DNA from: an uncultured Acetatifactor sp.
Lineage (GTDB): Bacteria; Bacillota; Clostridia; Lachnospirales; Lachnospiraceae
Direction of reading: 5' to 3'
Assembly: GCA_947588705.1 (NCBI GenBank)
Contig: CANPYT010000014.1
Coordinates: 1-45,258, forward strand
Length of the DNA: 45,258 bases
Shown here piece after piece: positions 1 to 8,768 of the stretch. The notes beneath the pieces were generated by a model. That model was not told the origin of the DNA. It worked only from the letters and a program-made list of their open reading frames with translations, and ran no database searches. The first letter of the stretch is position 1. Each line of letters opens with the position of its first letter. The translations under genes and the position numbers were made by a program.

Positions 1-1518
1 CAGTTCCCCGCCGTCCCCGGCCCCCAGTTCTCCCAGCCGTTCCCTCAGGAGCGGTGTGCCGCTCATCCATCCTCCGGCCAGCAGGTAATTTGCTTCGCCC
101 GGCCCGGCCTCCCACACCCGTCCGCTGTAAGACACCATCGACCTGACATCCAGCAGATAAAACTGCCCGCCGTGCTCCGCACAATAAGCCGTCAACGCAT
201 CCCATTCCCTCTGCGTTTCCTGCCGCTCCCGCAAATTTCCCGCCGCCGTTATCATAGAGGACATACCGGCCGCCAGCAGGAGCAGCGAAATGCCCGCCAG
301 CACACCGGCTGCCGCCTTCTTTGCCCTCCGGCCGGATTTCCCCGGCGCCCCTTCCGTCAGAATCGATCCCGCCATGCCCGCCAGGGCCATGATCTCCAGA
401 AGATACAAAGAGACGGATACCCGCTCCGGGAACCTGCCCTGCCAGATCAGGTAGATCCATATCAGGCTTCTGCCCGCCGCCATACAGCAGAGCAGGAGCA
501 TCCGCCTCCCGCTGCGCCGCCTCCAAAGCAGCAAGGCCACTATCAGGTATCCGCAGATCAGGACATAGCTGTACGGCCTGTCCGTGTGCACCGTGTGGTA
601 GTAATATTCCGTCAGGCAGAATTTAAGATACTGGGCCGGGTCACGTTGGCTATTGCGTTCCGCTTCGTAGATATCCGCCGCCGCGCCAAGCTGCTCCCCG
701 TCCACACCGCTGTCCAACGCCAGGGCATACTGCTCCAGGATGGCATACTCCCCCTCTCCGATCCCCGCGCTTCCGTAGGATGCCTTATGCTCCTCATAGG
801 GCAGCAGGCCGCAGTAATCGTAGAGCCTGGTCCGGTTTTCGTTGTACCCCTGATACTGCCTCCACTGGTCAGAAGAGTACATCAAGCCGTTCCAGATCAT
901 GCAGACCCCGATACACAGCGTCAGAAGGGCCGGCGCCGCCAGCTGCCGCTTCCACCGCGCCGCCTGGAACTTCCATAGATAAATGACCCCCAGGAAAGGA
1001 AGCAGCAGGAAAAACACCTGGCTCCTGACACAGTAACAGAGCGTGAACAGGGCCACCGCTTTTTTCTCTCCCCCTACCGCCGTCAAAAACAGGCCGCAGC
1101 TCCCCAGGATGGCGGCGACGACCGTATAATGCAGATACACTGCATGAGGCAGGAACAGGAAAGCGCACAGCGCCGCCGCGCACACATCCAACCGGATCCC
1201 CATCTCCCCGGCGCGTTCAGCTGCAGCGGCGAAATGCCCCAGGGCCAGCGACACGGACAGCCAGACCGCCCCCAGCAAGATAACGGAAAACCAGGGGATC
1301 CGCCCCCACACTCGATACAGCAGGCTGATCAGGCCGGCCAGCGGATACTTCATGTACACCGCATGTCCATCCGGCGTTCCCGTATAGGCCCCCGACAAGA
1401 CGCTCCGCATGGTCACATCGTCATTCAGGTAAAACATCATGGGAAACAGGGCTCCCGCCGCGCACAGCACAAGAAAAACCGCTGCCGCGGATATGCCCCA
1501 TCGGCGATATCTTTTCAT
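1..1518 (-). CDS. Multi-pass membrane protein of unknown function (C-terminus cut by window edge)
   Basis: The reading frame is open for 506 codons from an ATG at 1518 to the window edge, so the C-terminus is missing. The protein begins MKRYRRWGISAAAVF and has a hydrophobic first segment, then a polar loop with NDDVTMRSVLSGAYTGTPDG, then many hydrophobic segments separated by short loops. This layout resembles polytopic envelope proteins such as glycosyltransferase-C-like or O-antigen-ligase-like proteins, but no catalytic motif was recognised. The DDVTM / GAYTGTPDGH stretch recurs, from memory, in uncharacterised Lachnospiraceae membrane proteins. It is the last gene of a leftward group, 47 bp after smpB. 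I am sure it is a gene and do not know its function. Confidence 0.75.
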   Translation of the reverse strand, partial: MKRYRRWGISAAAVFLVLCAAGALFPMMFYLNDDVTMRSVLSGAYTGTPDGHAVYMKYPLAGLISLLYRVWGRIPWFSVILLGAVWLSVSLALGHFAAAAERAGEMGIRLDVCAAALCAFLFLPHAVYLHYTVVAAILGSCGLFLTAVGGEKKAVALFTLCYCVRSQVFFLLLPFLGVIYLWKFQAARWKRQLAAPALLTLCIGVCMIWNGLMYSSDQWRQYQGYNENRTRLYDYCGLLPYEEHKASYGSAGIGEGEYAILEQYALALDSGVDGEQLGAAADIYEAERNSQRDPAQYLKFCLTEYYYHTVHTDRPYSYVLICGYLIVALLLWRRRSGRRMLLLCCMAAGRSLIWIYLIWQGRFPERVSVSLYLLEIMALAGMAGSILTEGAPGKSGRRAKKAAAGVLAGISLLLLAAGMSSMITAAGNLRERQETQREWDALTAYCAEHGGQFYLLDVRSMVSYSGRVWEAGPGEANYLLAGGWMSGTPLLRERLGELGAGDGGEL

Positions 1519-1565
1519 ATTTCCTCTTATTTTCCTCTTATCCGCCGCCGATGGCGGCATTTTTC

Positions 1566-2036
1566 CTACAGATTCTTTACCTTAAACTCCCGCTCTGTCT
1601 CCCGGCGCATATCCCTCTTTGCAATATCCTGACGCTTATCATAGAGCTTTTTGCCCCGGGCAAGCCCGATCTCCACCTTCACGCGGCCGTTTTTGAAATA
1701 GACCTGCAGCGGCACCAGCGTATATCCCTTTTCCGCCACTTTCCCGGCCAGCTTGTTGATCTCGTACCTGTGAAGCAGCAGCTTTTTGACCCGCAGGGGA
1801 TCCTTGTTGAAAAGGTTCCCCTTCTCATAAGGGCTGACATGCATACCATAGACAAAGACCTCCCCGTTTTCGACCCGGACGAAGGCTTCCTTAATGCTGC
1901 ACTTCCCCATACGCAGGGATTTCACCTCGGTTCCATGGAGCGATACTCCCGCTTCATAAGTTTCGTCTATAAAATAATCGTGATATGCCTTCTTGTTATT
2001 GGCGATCAGCTTCTGTGATCCCCTCTTATCCGCCAT
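1566..2036 (-). CDS. smpB: SsrA-binding protein SmpB
   Basis: SmpB binds the tRNA-like part of tmRNA (SsrA) and delivers it to ribosomes stalled on broken mRNAs during trans-translation. The 156-residue product starts [20 protein letters not shown], contains the family core [11 protein letters not shown] and HVSPYEKGN, and ends in a basic tail ([15 protein letters not shown]...), as expected for SmpB. The ATG at 2036 is preferred over upstream in-frame codons because GGAGGTGA lies just before it. It follows rnr by 50 bp. The secG-rnr-smpB order is common in Firmicutes and joins ribosome rescue with RNase R, which degrades the non-stop mRNA. No ssrA gene was seen in this window. Confidence 0.97.
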   Translation of the reverse strand: MADKRGSQKLIANNKKAYHDYFIDETYEAGVSLHGTEVKSLRMGKCSIKEAFVRVENGEVFVYGMHVSPYEKGNLFNKDPLRVKKLLLHRYEINKLAGKVAEKGYTLVPLQVYFKNGRVKVEIGLARGKKLYDKRQDIAKRDMRRETEREFKVKNL

Positions 2037-2086
2037 AGCCTCACCTCCACACTGCCTCTTTTCGCTCCCCCGCCGCCAATATCCCG

Positions 2087-4243
2087 CTATTCCAGCAGGG
2101 AAAAATCTATCGTCCGGTGGAATCGGTCGCATTCCTCCACACGGACGCGCACAGGCATTCCCAGCCGGAACGTCCTTCCCGTGGCCTCTCCCACCATCTC
2201 ATAAGTATTCTCGTCAAAGACATAATAGTCGCCCGGAAGCTTGGACACATGTATCAGCCCTTCCACCGTATTCGGCAGCTCCACATAGATTCCCCAGCCG
2301 GTGACACCGGATATGACACCGTCAAAGCATTCCCCGATCCGTTCTTCCATGTATTCTACTTTTTTCAGCCTGTCCGTCTCCCGCTCCGTCTCGTCCGCCC
2401 GCCGCTCCGTCTCCGAGGCGTGTTTTGCCACCTCCGGGAGGATGCCCCGATAATGCTCCGCCCGCTCCGGCCCAAGACGGCCCCTCAGCTGATCCTTTAT
2501 GATCCTGTGGATCTGCAGGTCGGGATAACGGCGAATGGGAGATGTGAAATGGCAGTAATAACTGCATGCCAGCCCAAAGTGCCCTGTGCACTCTGTACTG
2601 TACCTGGCCTGCATCATGCTGCGCAGGGCAAGCCGGCTGATGATGCCCTCCTCCGGCGTACCCGCGGTCTTTGCCAGCAGCTTCTGTATCTCCTTGGGAT
2701 GGATCTCCCCGCCGCTCACTTTGGCTTTCCTTTTTCCCACGGACTTCATATAATATCCCAAATTGCCGAGAAACGCCGCCAGTTTCTGGATCCTCTCCCC
2801 GTCCGGCATATCGTGTACCCGGTACACAAAGGGCTGCTCCATCCAGTAAAAATGTTGTGCTACGGTCTCGTTGGCGGCAAGCATGAAATCTTCGATGATA
2901 TCTGTCGCCATATTGCGCTCATATGCCCGGATATCCACAGGACGCCCGTTTCTGTCCACCTGGATCTTGCACTCCGGGAAATCAAAATCGATGGATCCCC
3001 TCTTTTTCCGCTTCTTCCGCAGGATCACCGCCAGCTGCCTCATCTGTTGGAACATGGGGATAAGCTCCCGATACCGGCGGTATTCTTCCTCCCTCTCCGC
3101 CAGAGCCTCATCCTCCAAAAGCGCCTGTACCGCTGTGTAGGTCATCCTTCTGTCCACCCGGATCACAGACTCGCAGATCTCATGGTCCACGATCTCCCCC
3201 TGGCCGTCCACAGTCATCAGGCAGCTCAGCGCAAGCCTGTCCACTCCCTCGTTCAGGGAGCAGATACCGTTGGACAGCGCGTGGGGCAGCATGGGTATCA
3301 CCCTGTCCACCAGATAAACGGAAGTTCCCCGTTTGAGGGCCTCCCTGTCCAGCGCGGAATTTTCCTGCACATAATTTGCCACATCGGCAATATGCACCCC
3401 CAGGTGATAATATTCCCCGTCGAATGTCAGGCTGACCGCATCGTCCAGATCCTTGGAATCCTCCCCGTCAATGGTGACCATGACCGTCTCCCGCAGGTCC
3501 CGCCTTCCCGCCATGTCCGCTTCGGACACTTCCTGGGGCGTCCGCTCTGCCTGCCGCATCACCTTCTCCGGAAATTCCACAGGGATCTCAAATCCCCGGA
3601 CAATGGAAAGGATATCCACCCCCGGATCGTCCAGATGGCCGAGGATCTCCGTCACCTTCCCCTCGGGGCTGCGCCTGTCCGTGCCGTAATCCGTGATCTC
3701 CACTACGACCTTATGGCCGCTGACCGCCCCCCTGGAATTTTCCTTCGACACAAAGATATCCTGGCTCAGCTTGGGATCATCCGGTTTTACAAATCCATAG
3801 TTTTCCCTGGAACGCTGGAACGTTCCGACCACCCGTGTCATGCCCCTGACAAGGATCTTCAGCACCCTGGCTTCCTGGCGCTTTCCCTGGCGCCCGGGCA
3901 AAAGGACCACCTGCACCGTATCGAGATGGAACGCTCCATTGGTGTCCTTTTCCGAAACAAACAGATCCTCCTGCTGCCCCTCTATCTCCACGAACCCGAA
4001 GCCTCTGGCATTTCCGATAAAGGTTCCCGTCATCACCGGCTCCTGGAGCCCGCTTTTTCCGCTTTTTCCCCTCTCTCCCGTTTCCGTCTTTGTCTTTTTT
4101 CTTTTTGCGGTTTTCGTTTCCGGGGCTTCCTCTATCGACGTTTCCGCTTTTGCCCTTTTTCTTTTTGCGGTTTTTGTTTCCGGCGCTTCCTCTATCGACG
4201 TTTCCGCTTCCACTGCTTTTCTCTCTGTTATCTTTCTACCCAT
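2087..4243 (-). CDS. rnr: Ribonuclease R (RNB family 3'-5' exoribonuclease)
   Basis: RNase R degrades structured RNA 3'->5' and partners tmRNA/SmpB in clearing non-stop mRNAs. The 718-residue protein has a charged N-terminal tail, two cold-shock/OB folds (about 70-215; [18 protein letters not shown]), an RNB catalytic domain (about 230-590) with the acidic cluster [10 protein letters not shown] at 259-268, and a C-terminal S1 domain (about 630-715). The start is taken as the ATG at 4243 because GGAGAG lies 6 bases upstream; a GTG at 4309 lies inside the preceding terminator hairpin and is unlikely. Residues 13-32 and 33-52 are a tandem 20-residue duplication, [17 protein letters not shown] plus a basic end, encoded by an exact 60-bp period at 4088-4207. 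Confidence 0.96.
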   Translation of the reverse strand: MGRKITERKAVEAETSIEEAPETKTAKRKRAKAETSIEEAPETKTAKRKKTKTETGERGKSGKSGLQEPVMTGTFIGNARGFGFVEIEGQQEDLFVSEKDTNGAFHLDTVQVVLLPGRQGKRQEARVLKILVRGMTRVVGTFQRSRENYGFVKPDDPKLSQDIFVSKENSRGAVSGHKVVVEITDYGTDRRSPEGKVTEILGHLDDPGVDILSIVRGFEIPVEFPEKVMRQAERTPQEVSEADMAGRRDLRETVMVTIDGEDSKDLDDAVSLTFDGEYYHLGVHIADVANYVQENSALDREALKRGTSVYLVDRVIPMLPHALSNGICSLNEGVDRLALSCLMTVDGQGEIVDHEICESVIRVDRRMTYTAVQALLEDEALAEREEEYRRYRELIPMFQQMRQLAVILRKKRKKRGSIDFDFPECKIQVDRNGRPVDIRAYERNMATDIIEDFMLAANETVAQHFYWMEQPFVYRVHDMPDGERIQKLAAFLGNLGYYMKSVGKRKAKVSGGEIHPKEIQKLLAKTAGTPEEGIISRLALRSMMQARYSTECTGHFGLACSYYCHFTSPIRRYPDLQIHRIIKDQLRGRLGPERAEHYRGILPEVAKHASETERRADETERETDRLKKVEYMEERIGECFDGVISGVTGWGIYVELPNTVEGLIHVSKLPGDYYVFDENTYEMVGEATGRTFRLGMPVRVRVEECDRFHRTIDFSLLE

Positions 4244-4288
4244 ATCGCTCTCCAAAGGGCGGCGGCCCCTTCCTGCCTCCATATAAAC

Positions 4289-4319
4289 AAACACTCTTGT
4301 GTGTTCCACAAGAGTGTTT
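4289..4319 (-). terminator. Hairpin between secG and rnr
   Basis: AAACACTCTTGTG and CACAAGAGTGTTT form a perfect 13-bp stem with a 5-base loop, directly after secG. The tail on the transcript is only GTTTAT, so this is probably a partial terminator or a processing/stability hairpin that still lets rnr be read. Confidence 0.6.
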
Positions 4320-4330
4320 TCCTAACCCAT

Positions 4331-4570
4331 TTAAAATACATTTAAGTTGAGTACCGCCGCAAGCACCATAAACAACACTGCCAAAACTTTGGTGATCTTC
4401 ACCAGAAGCCCCTCCATGGAACGTCCCTTATTCTTTCCCCAGTAGGTTTCGGCCGCACCGCTGATGGATCCCAGTCCCGCGGATTTTCCCTCCTGCATCA
4501 ACACTACAATGACCAGCGCCACGCATACTACTATGAAAACAATGGTGATAATCGTCTTTAATACTGCCAT
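4331..4570 (-). CDS. secG: Protein translocase subunit SecG
   Basis: SecG is the small auxiliary subunit of the SecYEG channel. The 79-residue product begins MAVLKTIITIVFIVVCVALV and shows two hydrophobic segments (about 3-24 and 55-77) around the SecG loop QEGKSAGLGSISGAAETYWG, followed by KNKGRS. The start at 4570 is supported by GGAGGG upstream; an in-frame ATG eight codons earlier lacks a site. A promoter lies at 4600-4628, so secG likely begins the secG-rnr-smpB unit. The motor SecA is encoded separately at 22074-24641. Confidence 0.95.
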   Translation of the reverse strand: MAVLKTIITIVFIVVCVALVIVVLMQEGKSAGLGSISGAAETYWGKNKGRSMEGLLVKITKVLAVLFMVLAAVLNLNVF

Positions 4571-4599
4571 TTCTACCCTCCTAACGTGAAACAACAGTA

Positions 4600-4628
4600 A
4601 TCATATCACAATCGCCGCAAAAACGCAA
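4600..4628 (-). promoter_or_regulatory. Sigma-A-type promoter for secG-rnr-smpB
   Basis: On the minus strand TTGCGT (4628-4623) and TATGAT (4605-4600) are separated by 17 bases, about 30 bases before the secG start. Confidence 0.65.
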
Positions 4629-4656
4629 GCATGTTCTCAAATTTTTTACATTACAA

Positions 4657-4820
4657 GTAACAGTTCAGCCAGCCGCCAGACATGACGGAAAATCGTGCTT
4701 GCACGAATTTTCCATCATGTCTGGCGGCTGAGGGAGCGCCATCTTATGAGCAAAGGTAGGCGCACAGCGCCGGAAAGCGCGTAAGCGCGACTTTGCGAAT
4801 GGCGCGGGCTGAACTGTTAC
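4657..4820 (+). repeat. Structured dispersed repeat, full copy A (164 bp)
   Basis: The element is bounded by a perfect 14-bp terminal inverted repeat, GTAACAGTTCAGCC and GGCTGAACTGTTAC. Inside are a long hairpin (4671-4729: 15-bp outer stem plus an inner stem around ATCGTGC TT GCACGAAT) and a second arm closed by GCGCCAT (4736-4742) and ATGGCGC (4799-4805), which itself contains GGCGC-ACA-GCGCC. It fills the gap between the ispD terminator and the secG promoter. Copies at 29487 and 18836 share the arm around AAAGCGCGTAAGCGCG. A further GTAACAGTTCA follows at 4828. There is no coding capacity and no clear target duplication. Confidence 0.85.
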
Positions 4821-4902
4821 CAAGTTCGTAACAGTTCATCATACCGGTGTTGGAAACAGACAGGAACAGGGCGAAAATGGGTGCCGCCACTGCCCAGGAC
4901 AT

Positions 4903-4954
4903 AAAAAACAGCGGAAACCCAGGAGCTCACTGCCCCAGAAACGCTTCCGCTGTT
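4903..4954 (-). terminator. Intrinsic terminator overlapping the end of ispD
   Basis: The arms AACAGCGGAA (4954-4945 on the transcript) and TTCCGCTGTT (4916-4907) enclose a smaller GGGGC/GCTCC stem and are followed by a U-run and then AUG. The ispD stop codon lies in the loop, so the stem is formed partly by coding sequence. Confidence 0.75.
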
Positions 4955-5757
4955 TTCAGGTCTTCCGGGGTGGTGATCTTGATATTCCGGTAAGACCCCT
5001 CCACCAGCTTCACCCTCACATCCGTAAATCGCTCCACGACTCCGGCGTCATCCGTCACCGGCGGCCCTCCGTCCTTCCCCCGGGCCGAGGCATCCGCCTC
5101 CGCTTCGCCGTATGCCAGGGCCATCCTCCGGTAAGCCTCCGTGATCAGGCCCGCCTCAAAAACCTGCGGCGTCTGAATGATCCAAACGTTCCGCCGCTCC
5201 GGGGTGGAGACGGCAAACCCCTCCTCGTCCGTGATCTTCACCGTGTCCTTGGAAGGCATGGCCGCCACACAGGCCCCATACTGCCTCACCGCATCATAGG
5301 TGCGCCGCAGGATCTCTTCCGTGAGGAACGGCCGGGCGCTGTCATGGATAAAGACATATCCGTTCCCGCGGGGTGAGCGGGCCCCCTTTTCTTCCTTCCG
5401 CAGGACCGCCATGGCATGTTCCACGGACCAGCACCGCTCCGTTCCCCCGGGAACAATGGCGTCCACCTTTGTGAAGCGATACTTTTCCACGATCTCCCGC
5501 CTCACATATTCCCGAGACTCTTCCCCTGCCACCAGTATACATCTGTCAATGATATCCGACTGCTGTACGGCCTGCAGGGAATACCAGAGCAGCGGCTTCC
5601 CGCCCAGCAGCATAAACTGCTTTGCCACGCCGCTCTCCATCCTGCTGCCGCTTCCCCCGGCGAGCACCACCGCCGTACAGCTCCCCTTCTCCTCTGCCCT
5701 GCCGTCCATACATACCGCCTTACATCCTCGATCTCCCACGCCGCGTTCCTCCCCCAC
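4927..5757 (-). CDS. ispD: 2-C-methyl-D-erythritol 4-phosphate cytidylyltransferase (IspD)
   Basis: IspD transfers CMP from CTP to 2-C-methyl-D-erythritol 4-phosphate, the third step of the non-mevalonate isoprenoid pathway in the cytoplasm. The nucleotide-binding loop AVVLAGGSGSRM and KQF are present, as are HDSARPF, QTPQVF and the end KITTPEDL. At up to 276 residues it is longer than usual (about 230): there is an extra polar N-terminus and two insertions, one in EEKGARSPRGNG and one in GEAEADASARGKDGG just before TDDA. The start is uncertain: GTG at 5757, GTG at 5739 (preceded by GGGGGAGGA) and ATG at 5709 are all possible. It is the last gene of the operon, 24 bp after tsaD. Confidence 0.94.
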   Translation of the reverse strand: MGEERGVGDRGCKAVCMDGRAEEKGSCTAVVLAGGSGSRMESGVAKQFMLLGGKPLLWYSLQAVQQSDIIDRCILVAGEESREYVRREIVEKYRFTKVDAIVPGGTERCWSVEHAMAVLRKEEKGARSPRGNGYVFIHDSARPFLTEEILRRTYDAVRQYGACVAAMPSKDTVKITDEEGFAVSTPERRNVWIIQTPQVFEAGLITEAYRRMALAYGEAEADASARGKDGGPPVTDDAGVVERFTDVRVKLVEGSYRNIKITTPEDLKTAEAFLGQ

Positions 5758-5781
5758 TGGTTCCCGGTATCCTCCCCGCTG

Positions 5782-6807
5782 TCACAGCTTCAGGTTCGGC
5801 ACCGCATTCAGGTCATAACCATGGCGGACGCCCTTCCTGTACTCGTAGTACGCCGCAGCCCCGATCATCGCCGCGTTGTCGGTGCAATAGACGGGCGCGG
5901 GGTGATAAAACCGGATATTCCGCTTGCCGCATTCTTTCTCAAACGCCTCCCGCAGGGAAGAATTGGAGGCAACGCCTCCCGCGATGGCAAATTTGTCATA
6001 CCCGTATTCCTTCACAGCATGCAAGGAATGCTCCACCAGCACATCTACCACCGCTTTCTGGAATGAGGCCGCAACATCCGCCTGGCAGATCTCCTCCCCC
6101 TTCATCCGGCAGGCGTTCAGATAGTTGAGGACAGCCGACTTTAAGCCGCTGAAACTGAAATCATATTTGCTCTCCGCCACCTTCGCCCTGGGAAAAGGAA
6201 TCGCGTCCGGGTTGCCTTCCCTGGATATTTTGTCGATCTTTGGGCCTCCGGGATATCCCAGTCCGATAGCCCTGGCCACCTTGTCAAACGCCTCCCCTGC
6301 CGCGTCATCCCGGGTCCTGCCTATGATCTCGTAATCGCCGTAATCCCGCACCACCACCAGGTGGGAATGGCCGCCGGATGCCACCAGGCACACAAAAGGC
6401 GGCTCCAGATCCGGATACTCGATGTAGTTCGCGCTGATATGGCCGCTGATATGGTGTACGCCGATCAGGGGCTTGCGGGCCGCAAAGCTGATCGCTTTCG
6501 CCGCCGACACCCCCACCAGCAGCGCCCCAACCAGGCCCGGCCCGTAAGTCACCGCAACGGCTGTGATCTCCTCCAGCGGCACGCCGGCCTGCTCCAGGGC
6601 TTCTTCTATCACCTGGTTGATCTTTTCAATATGTTTTCGGGACGCGATCTCCGGAACGACGCCTCCATACCGGGTGTGGAGATCGATCTGTGTAAATATA
6701 ACGTTTGACAGCACCTCTCTGCCGTTTCTCACCACAGAGGCCGCTGTCTCGTCACAGGAGCTCTCGATCGCCAGGATCAGGACCTCCTCCCTGTCCTGCT
6801 GTTCCAC
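5782..6807 (-). CDS. tsaD: tRNA N6-adenosine threonylcarbamoyltransferase (TsaD)
   Basis: TsaD, with TsaB and TsaE, transfers the threonylcarbamoyl group to A37 of ANN-decoding tRNAs (t6A modification). The 341-residue protein has the N-terminal ASKHA motif [13 protein letters not shown], the metal-binding histidines in HHISGH (H119, H123), GGHSHLV, and [13 protein letters not shown] near the C-terminus. Length and motifs are normal. tsaE and tsaB are upstream in the same leftward operon, so most of the pathway is co-encoded. The TsaC/Sua5 step is not in this window. Confidence 0.97.
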   Translation of the reverse strand: MEQQDREEVLILAIESSCDETAASVVRNGREVLSNVIFTQIDLHTRYGGVVPEIASRKHIEKINQVIEEALEQAGVPLEEITAVAVTYGPGLVGALLVGVSAAKAISFAARKPLIGVHHISGHISANYIEYPDLEPPFVCLVASGGHSHLVVVRDYGDYEIIGRTRDDAAGEAFDKVARAIGLGYPGGPKIDKISREGNPDAIPFPRAKVAESKYDFSFSGLKSAVLNYLNACRMKGEEICQADVAASFQKAVVDVLVEHSLHAVKEYGYDKFAIAGGVASNSSLREAFEKECGKRNIRFYHPAPVYCTDNAAMIGAAAYYEYRKGVRHGYDLNAVPNLKL

Positions 6808-6827
6808 TTTTCAAACCGCCTTTATCT

Positions 6828-7415
6828 TTACTCTGCCAACTGCTGGATATGCAGGTTTGCCGCATTATCCCAGCCGTAGATCTTCCATAGCCTGTTTTCG
6901 TTCCTTCTCAGCAGATAGACCACATCCACCGACATGGAATTTCCGTTTTCCGAGATCTTGTACACACAGTTCAGGCGGGCAAAATCATATCCGTCCTCCT
7001 GAAAAAAGAACACATTGACGCTGGATGCCACAGCCGCGCTGACGATCACACGCTTCTTATCGTGAAAGCGCTCAACATCTGCCTTCAGGTCCGCCAGATA
7101 GGATTCTTCCTCGTTGATGGCCAAAAGATCCGCGTCATAGAGCTCCCTTGCCTTCATCCCCAGTTCTTCCAGCTCTTCCGCCGTGGTCTCTTCCGCATAG
7201 AAGCAGCGCTCGATCTCCGTGTAATACTTTATGACTTCCTTGGGAGTGGCGGGGTAGTTCGTGCTGAGATCCCGCATCAGAACCTTCTGGACTGCCGTCG
7301 GCGCCGTGTCCCTGCTCTCCTGCCTTGCCTTGCCTCTCATCACCGCAAACACTCCCACCACGCCGGCGATCACAACCAGCAACACAACAATCACGATCTT
7401 CGTCGTTTTCTTCAT
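6828..7415 (-). CDS. Membrane-anchored protein of unknown function
   Basis: The 195-residue product has one N-terminal hydrophobic segment (about residues 6-26, IVIVVLLVVIAGVVGVFAVM) with lysines before it, so the rest is probably outside the membrane. The soluble part contains LSTNYPATPKEVIKYYTEIE and ends in a domain rich in beta-type sequence (SVDVVYLLRRNENRLWKIYGW). From memory this resembles an uncharacterised Lachnospiraceae family (perhaps DUF6715), which I could not confirm. An AAGGAGAGG site precedes the ATG. It sits between rnz and tsaD in the operon. There is no enzymatic motif, and the operon position gives no clear hint of its role. Confidence 0.8.
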   Translation of the reverse strand: MKKTTKIVIVVLLVVIAGVVGVFAVMRGKARQESRDTAPTAVQKVLMRDLSTNYPATPKEVIKYYTEIERCFYAEETTAEELEELGMKARELYDADLLAINEEESYLADLKADVERFHDKKRVIVSAAVASSVNVFFFQEDGYDFARLNCVYKISENGNSMSVDVVYLLRRNENRLWKIYGWDNAANLHIQQLAE

Positions 7416-7456
7416 ACCGCCTCTCCTTCACCGCCCCCGGCAGCGCACCGCCGTCT

Positions 7457-8368
7457 TCAGTCTTCCTCAAAATTCAGCTCCACAGTCCTGCCGTCCCTGG
7501 CCGCGACCGCATTGGGAAAGATCTTCCTCACGTCCCCCATGTATTCCTCCGGCCGGGTCAGGGAAGGGCTGTAATGCGTCAGCCAGAGTTCCGGCACCTG
7601 GGCCGCCCGGGCGATCCTGGCCGCCTCATACATGGTCATGTGCTTATTTTCCCTGGCTTTCACCATCTTGTCCGGCTCCCCGTACATTCCCTCCAGGATC
7701 AGCAGGTCTGAGTCCGCCGCGTTGGAAACGATTGCCTCCGTAGGACGGGTATCGGTGCAGTACGTGACCTTCAGCCCTTTCCGGGCCTGCCCCAGCACCA
7801 TATCCGGCCTATAGACCCTGCCGTCCTGCTCTATGACCTCTCCCTTCTGGAGCCTGCTCCAGAGTTTCATGGGGATCTGCTGTTCCAGGGCCCGCTCCTT
7901 GTCAAAGCGGCCGCCCCGGTCCACCATCATGCTATATCCATAGCATAACACACTATGGCTCACCTTGAAAGCCTTAATCCGAAAACCTTCAAAAGAAAAT
8001 TCCTGTTCCGGCTCTGTGATCTCCTGATACCGGATCTCAAAGGGTAGCTCCGGCGCAATAACACGCAGGGCGTTCACCGCTCTGGCCAGGCCCTTGGGGC
8101 CGATCAGCAAAAGCGGCTCCGTCCTCTCCGCGTTCCCCATGGTCAGTAGCATTCCCGGAAGCCCGCTGATATGATCCGCGTGATAATGCGTAAAACAGAT
8201 GATATCAACAGGCTTTGGGCTCCATCCCTTCTCCCGCAGGGCGATCTGCGTCCCCTCGCCGCAGTCGATCAATATACTCTTTCCGTTGTACCGAAGCATC
8301 AGCGCCGTGAGCCATCGGTAAGGCAGGGGCATCATGCCGCCCGTGCCAAGCAGACTTACATCCAGCAT
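7457..8368 (-). CDS. rnz: Ribonuclease Z
   Basis: RNase Z is the metallo-beta-lactamase-fold endonuclease that trims the 3' trailer of tRNA precursors. The 303-residue protein starts MLDVSLLGTGGMMP and carries the zinc motif THYHADH at 60-66, GEGTQ, a later SHSVLCYGY, and the C-terminal LTHYSPS. The size fits the short bacterial form. It lies in the operon with tRNA-modifying genes, so tRNA maturation and t6A synthesis are transcribed together. Confidence 0.95.
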   Translation of the reverse strand: MLDVSLLGTGGMMPLPYRWLTALMLRYNGKSILIDCGEGTQIALREKGWSPKPVDIICFTHYHADHISGLPGMLLTMGNAERTEPLLLIGPKGLARAVNALRVIAPELPFEIRYQEITEPEQEFSFEGFRIKAFKVSHSVLCYGYSMMVDRGGRFDKERALEQQIPMKLWSRLQKGEVIEQDGRVYRPDMVLGQARKGLKVTYCTDTRPTEAIVSNAADSDLLILEGMYGEPDKMVKARENKHMTMYEAARIARAAQVPELWLTHYSPSLTRPEEYMGDVRKIFPNAVAARDGRTVELNFEED

Positions 8369-8414
8369 GTCACTACTCCAGGTCTTTTTCCTTTTTTTAT
8401 AAATTTTTTAAGAT

Positions 8415-8768
8415 CTATAAAAGTTCCGTGGCCGTTTCTTCCCCCACGGGCACGACAAACTGCGCGGTCATGTCGTCATAACAATCCTCGCAGAGATCAA
8501 AATGGTGGACGCTGCCGTCCTTCCGGCTGAAATAACCGAAAGCGGCCGTGGCAGAAAAGCATCCCTCCTTCAGCCGTCCTTCCTCCACCTTCAGGTGCCT
8601 GCCGCATCGGTTGCACACTACCTGCATCAGCTTCCTCTCTCCTGCATCACTGTACTTCTGCAACGTTTCCTCCCTTTCCGCCGCTGCCGCGGCCCGATCC
8701 ACACCTTGCAACAATGCCAGTATAGCACAGATCCTACGCTGTTTTCGGTGGTAATTGTTGCCGCTCAT
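8415..8768 (-). CDS. Small zinc-ribbon-like protein of unknown function
   Basis: The 117-residue product has an alanine- and arginine-rich N-terminal half and a conserved-looking C-terminal half with two cysteine pairs, CNRCGRHL and CEDCYDD, likely to bind one zinc ion. A GYFSRKDG...HFDLC stretch lies between them. Similar short proteins ending in an acidic ...ETELL tail occur, from memory, in Lachnospiraceae without known function. The ATG at 8768 overlaps the rimI stop codon (ATGA), indicating translational coupling. A GTG at 8777 is an alternative start. Confidence 0.8.
   Translation of the reverse strand: MSGNNYHRKQRRICAILALLQGVDRAAAAAEREETLQKYSDAGERKLMQVVCNRCGRHLKVEEGRLKEGCFSATAAFGYFSRKDGSVHHFDLCEDCYDDMTAQFVVPVGEETATELL

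Noticed and set aside
2117..4345. 742-codon open frame on the plus strand opposite rnr
   Set aside because: It mirrors the rnr codons in GC-rich DNA, has no ribosome site, and its translation is low-complexity His/Pro/Leu-rich sequence without family features.
4657..4820. Integron attC site or transposase-bearing insertion sequence
   Set aside because: There is no integrase or transposase gene nearby and the ends do not match the attC core; only the folded, sequence-variable arm is reminiscent.
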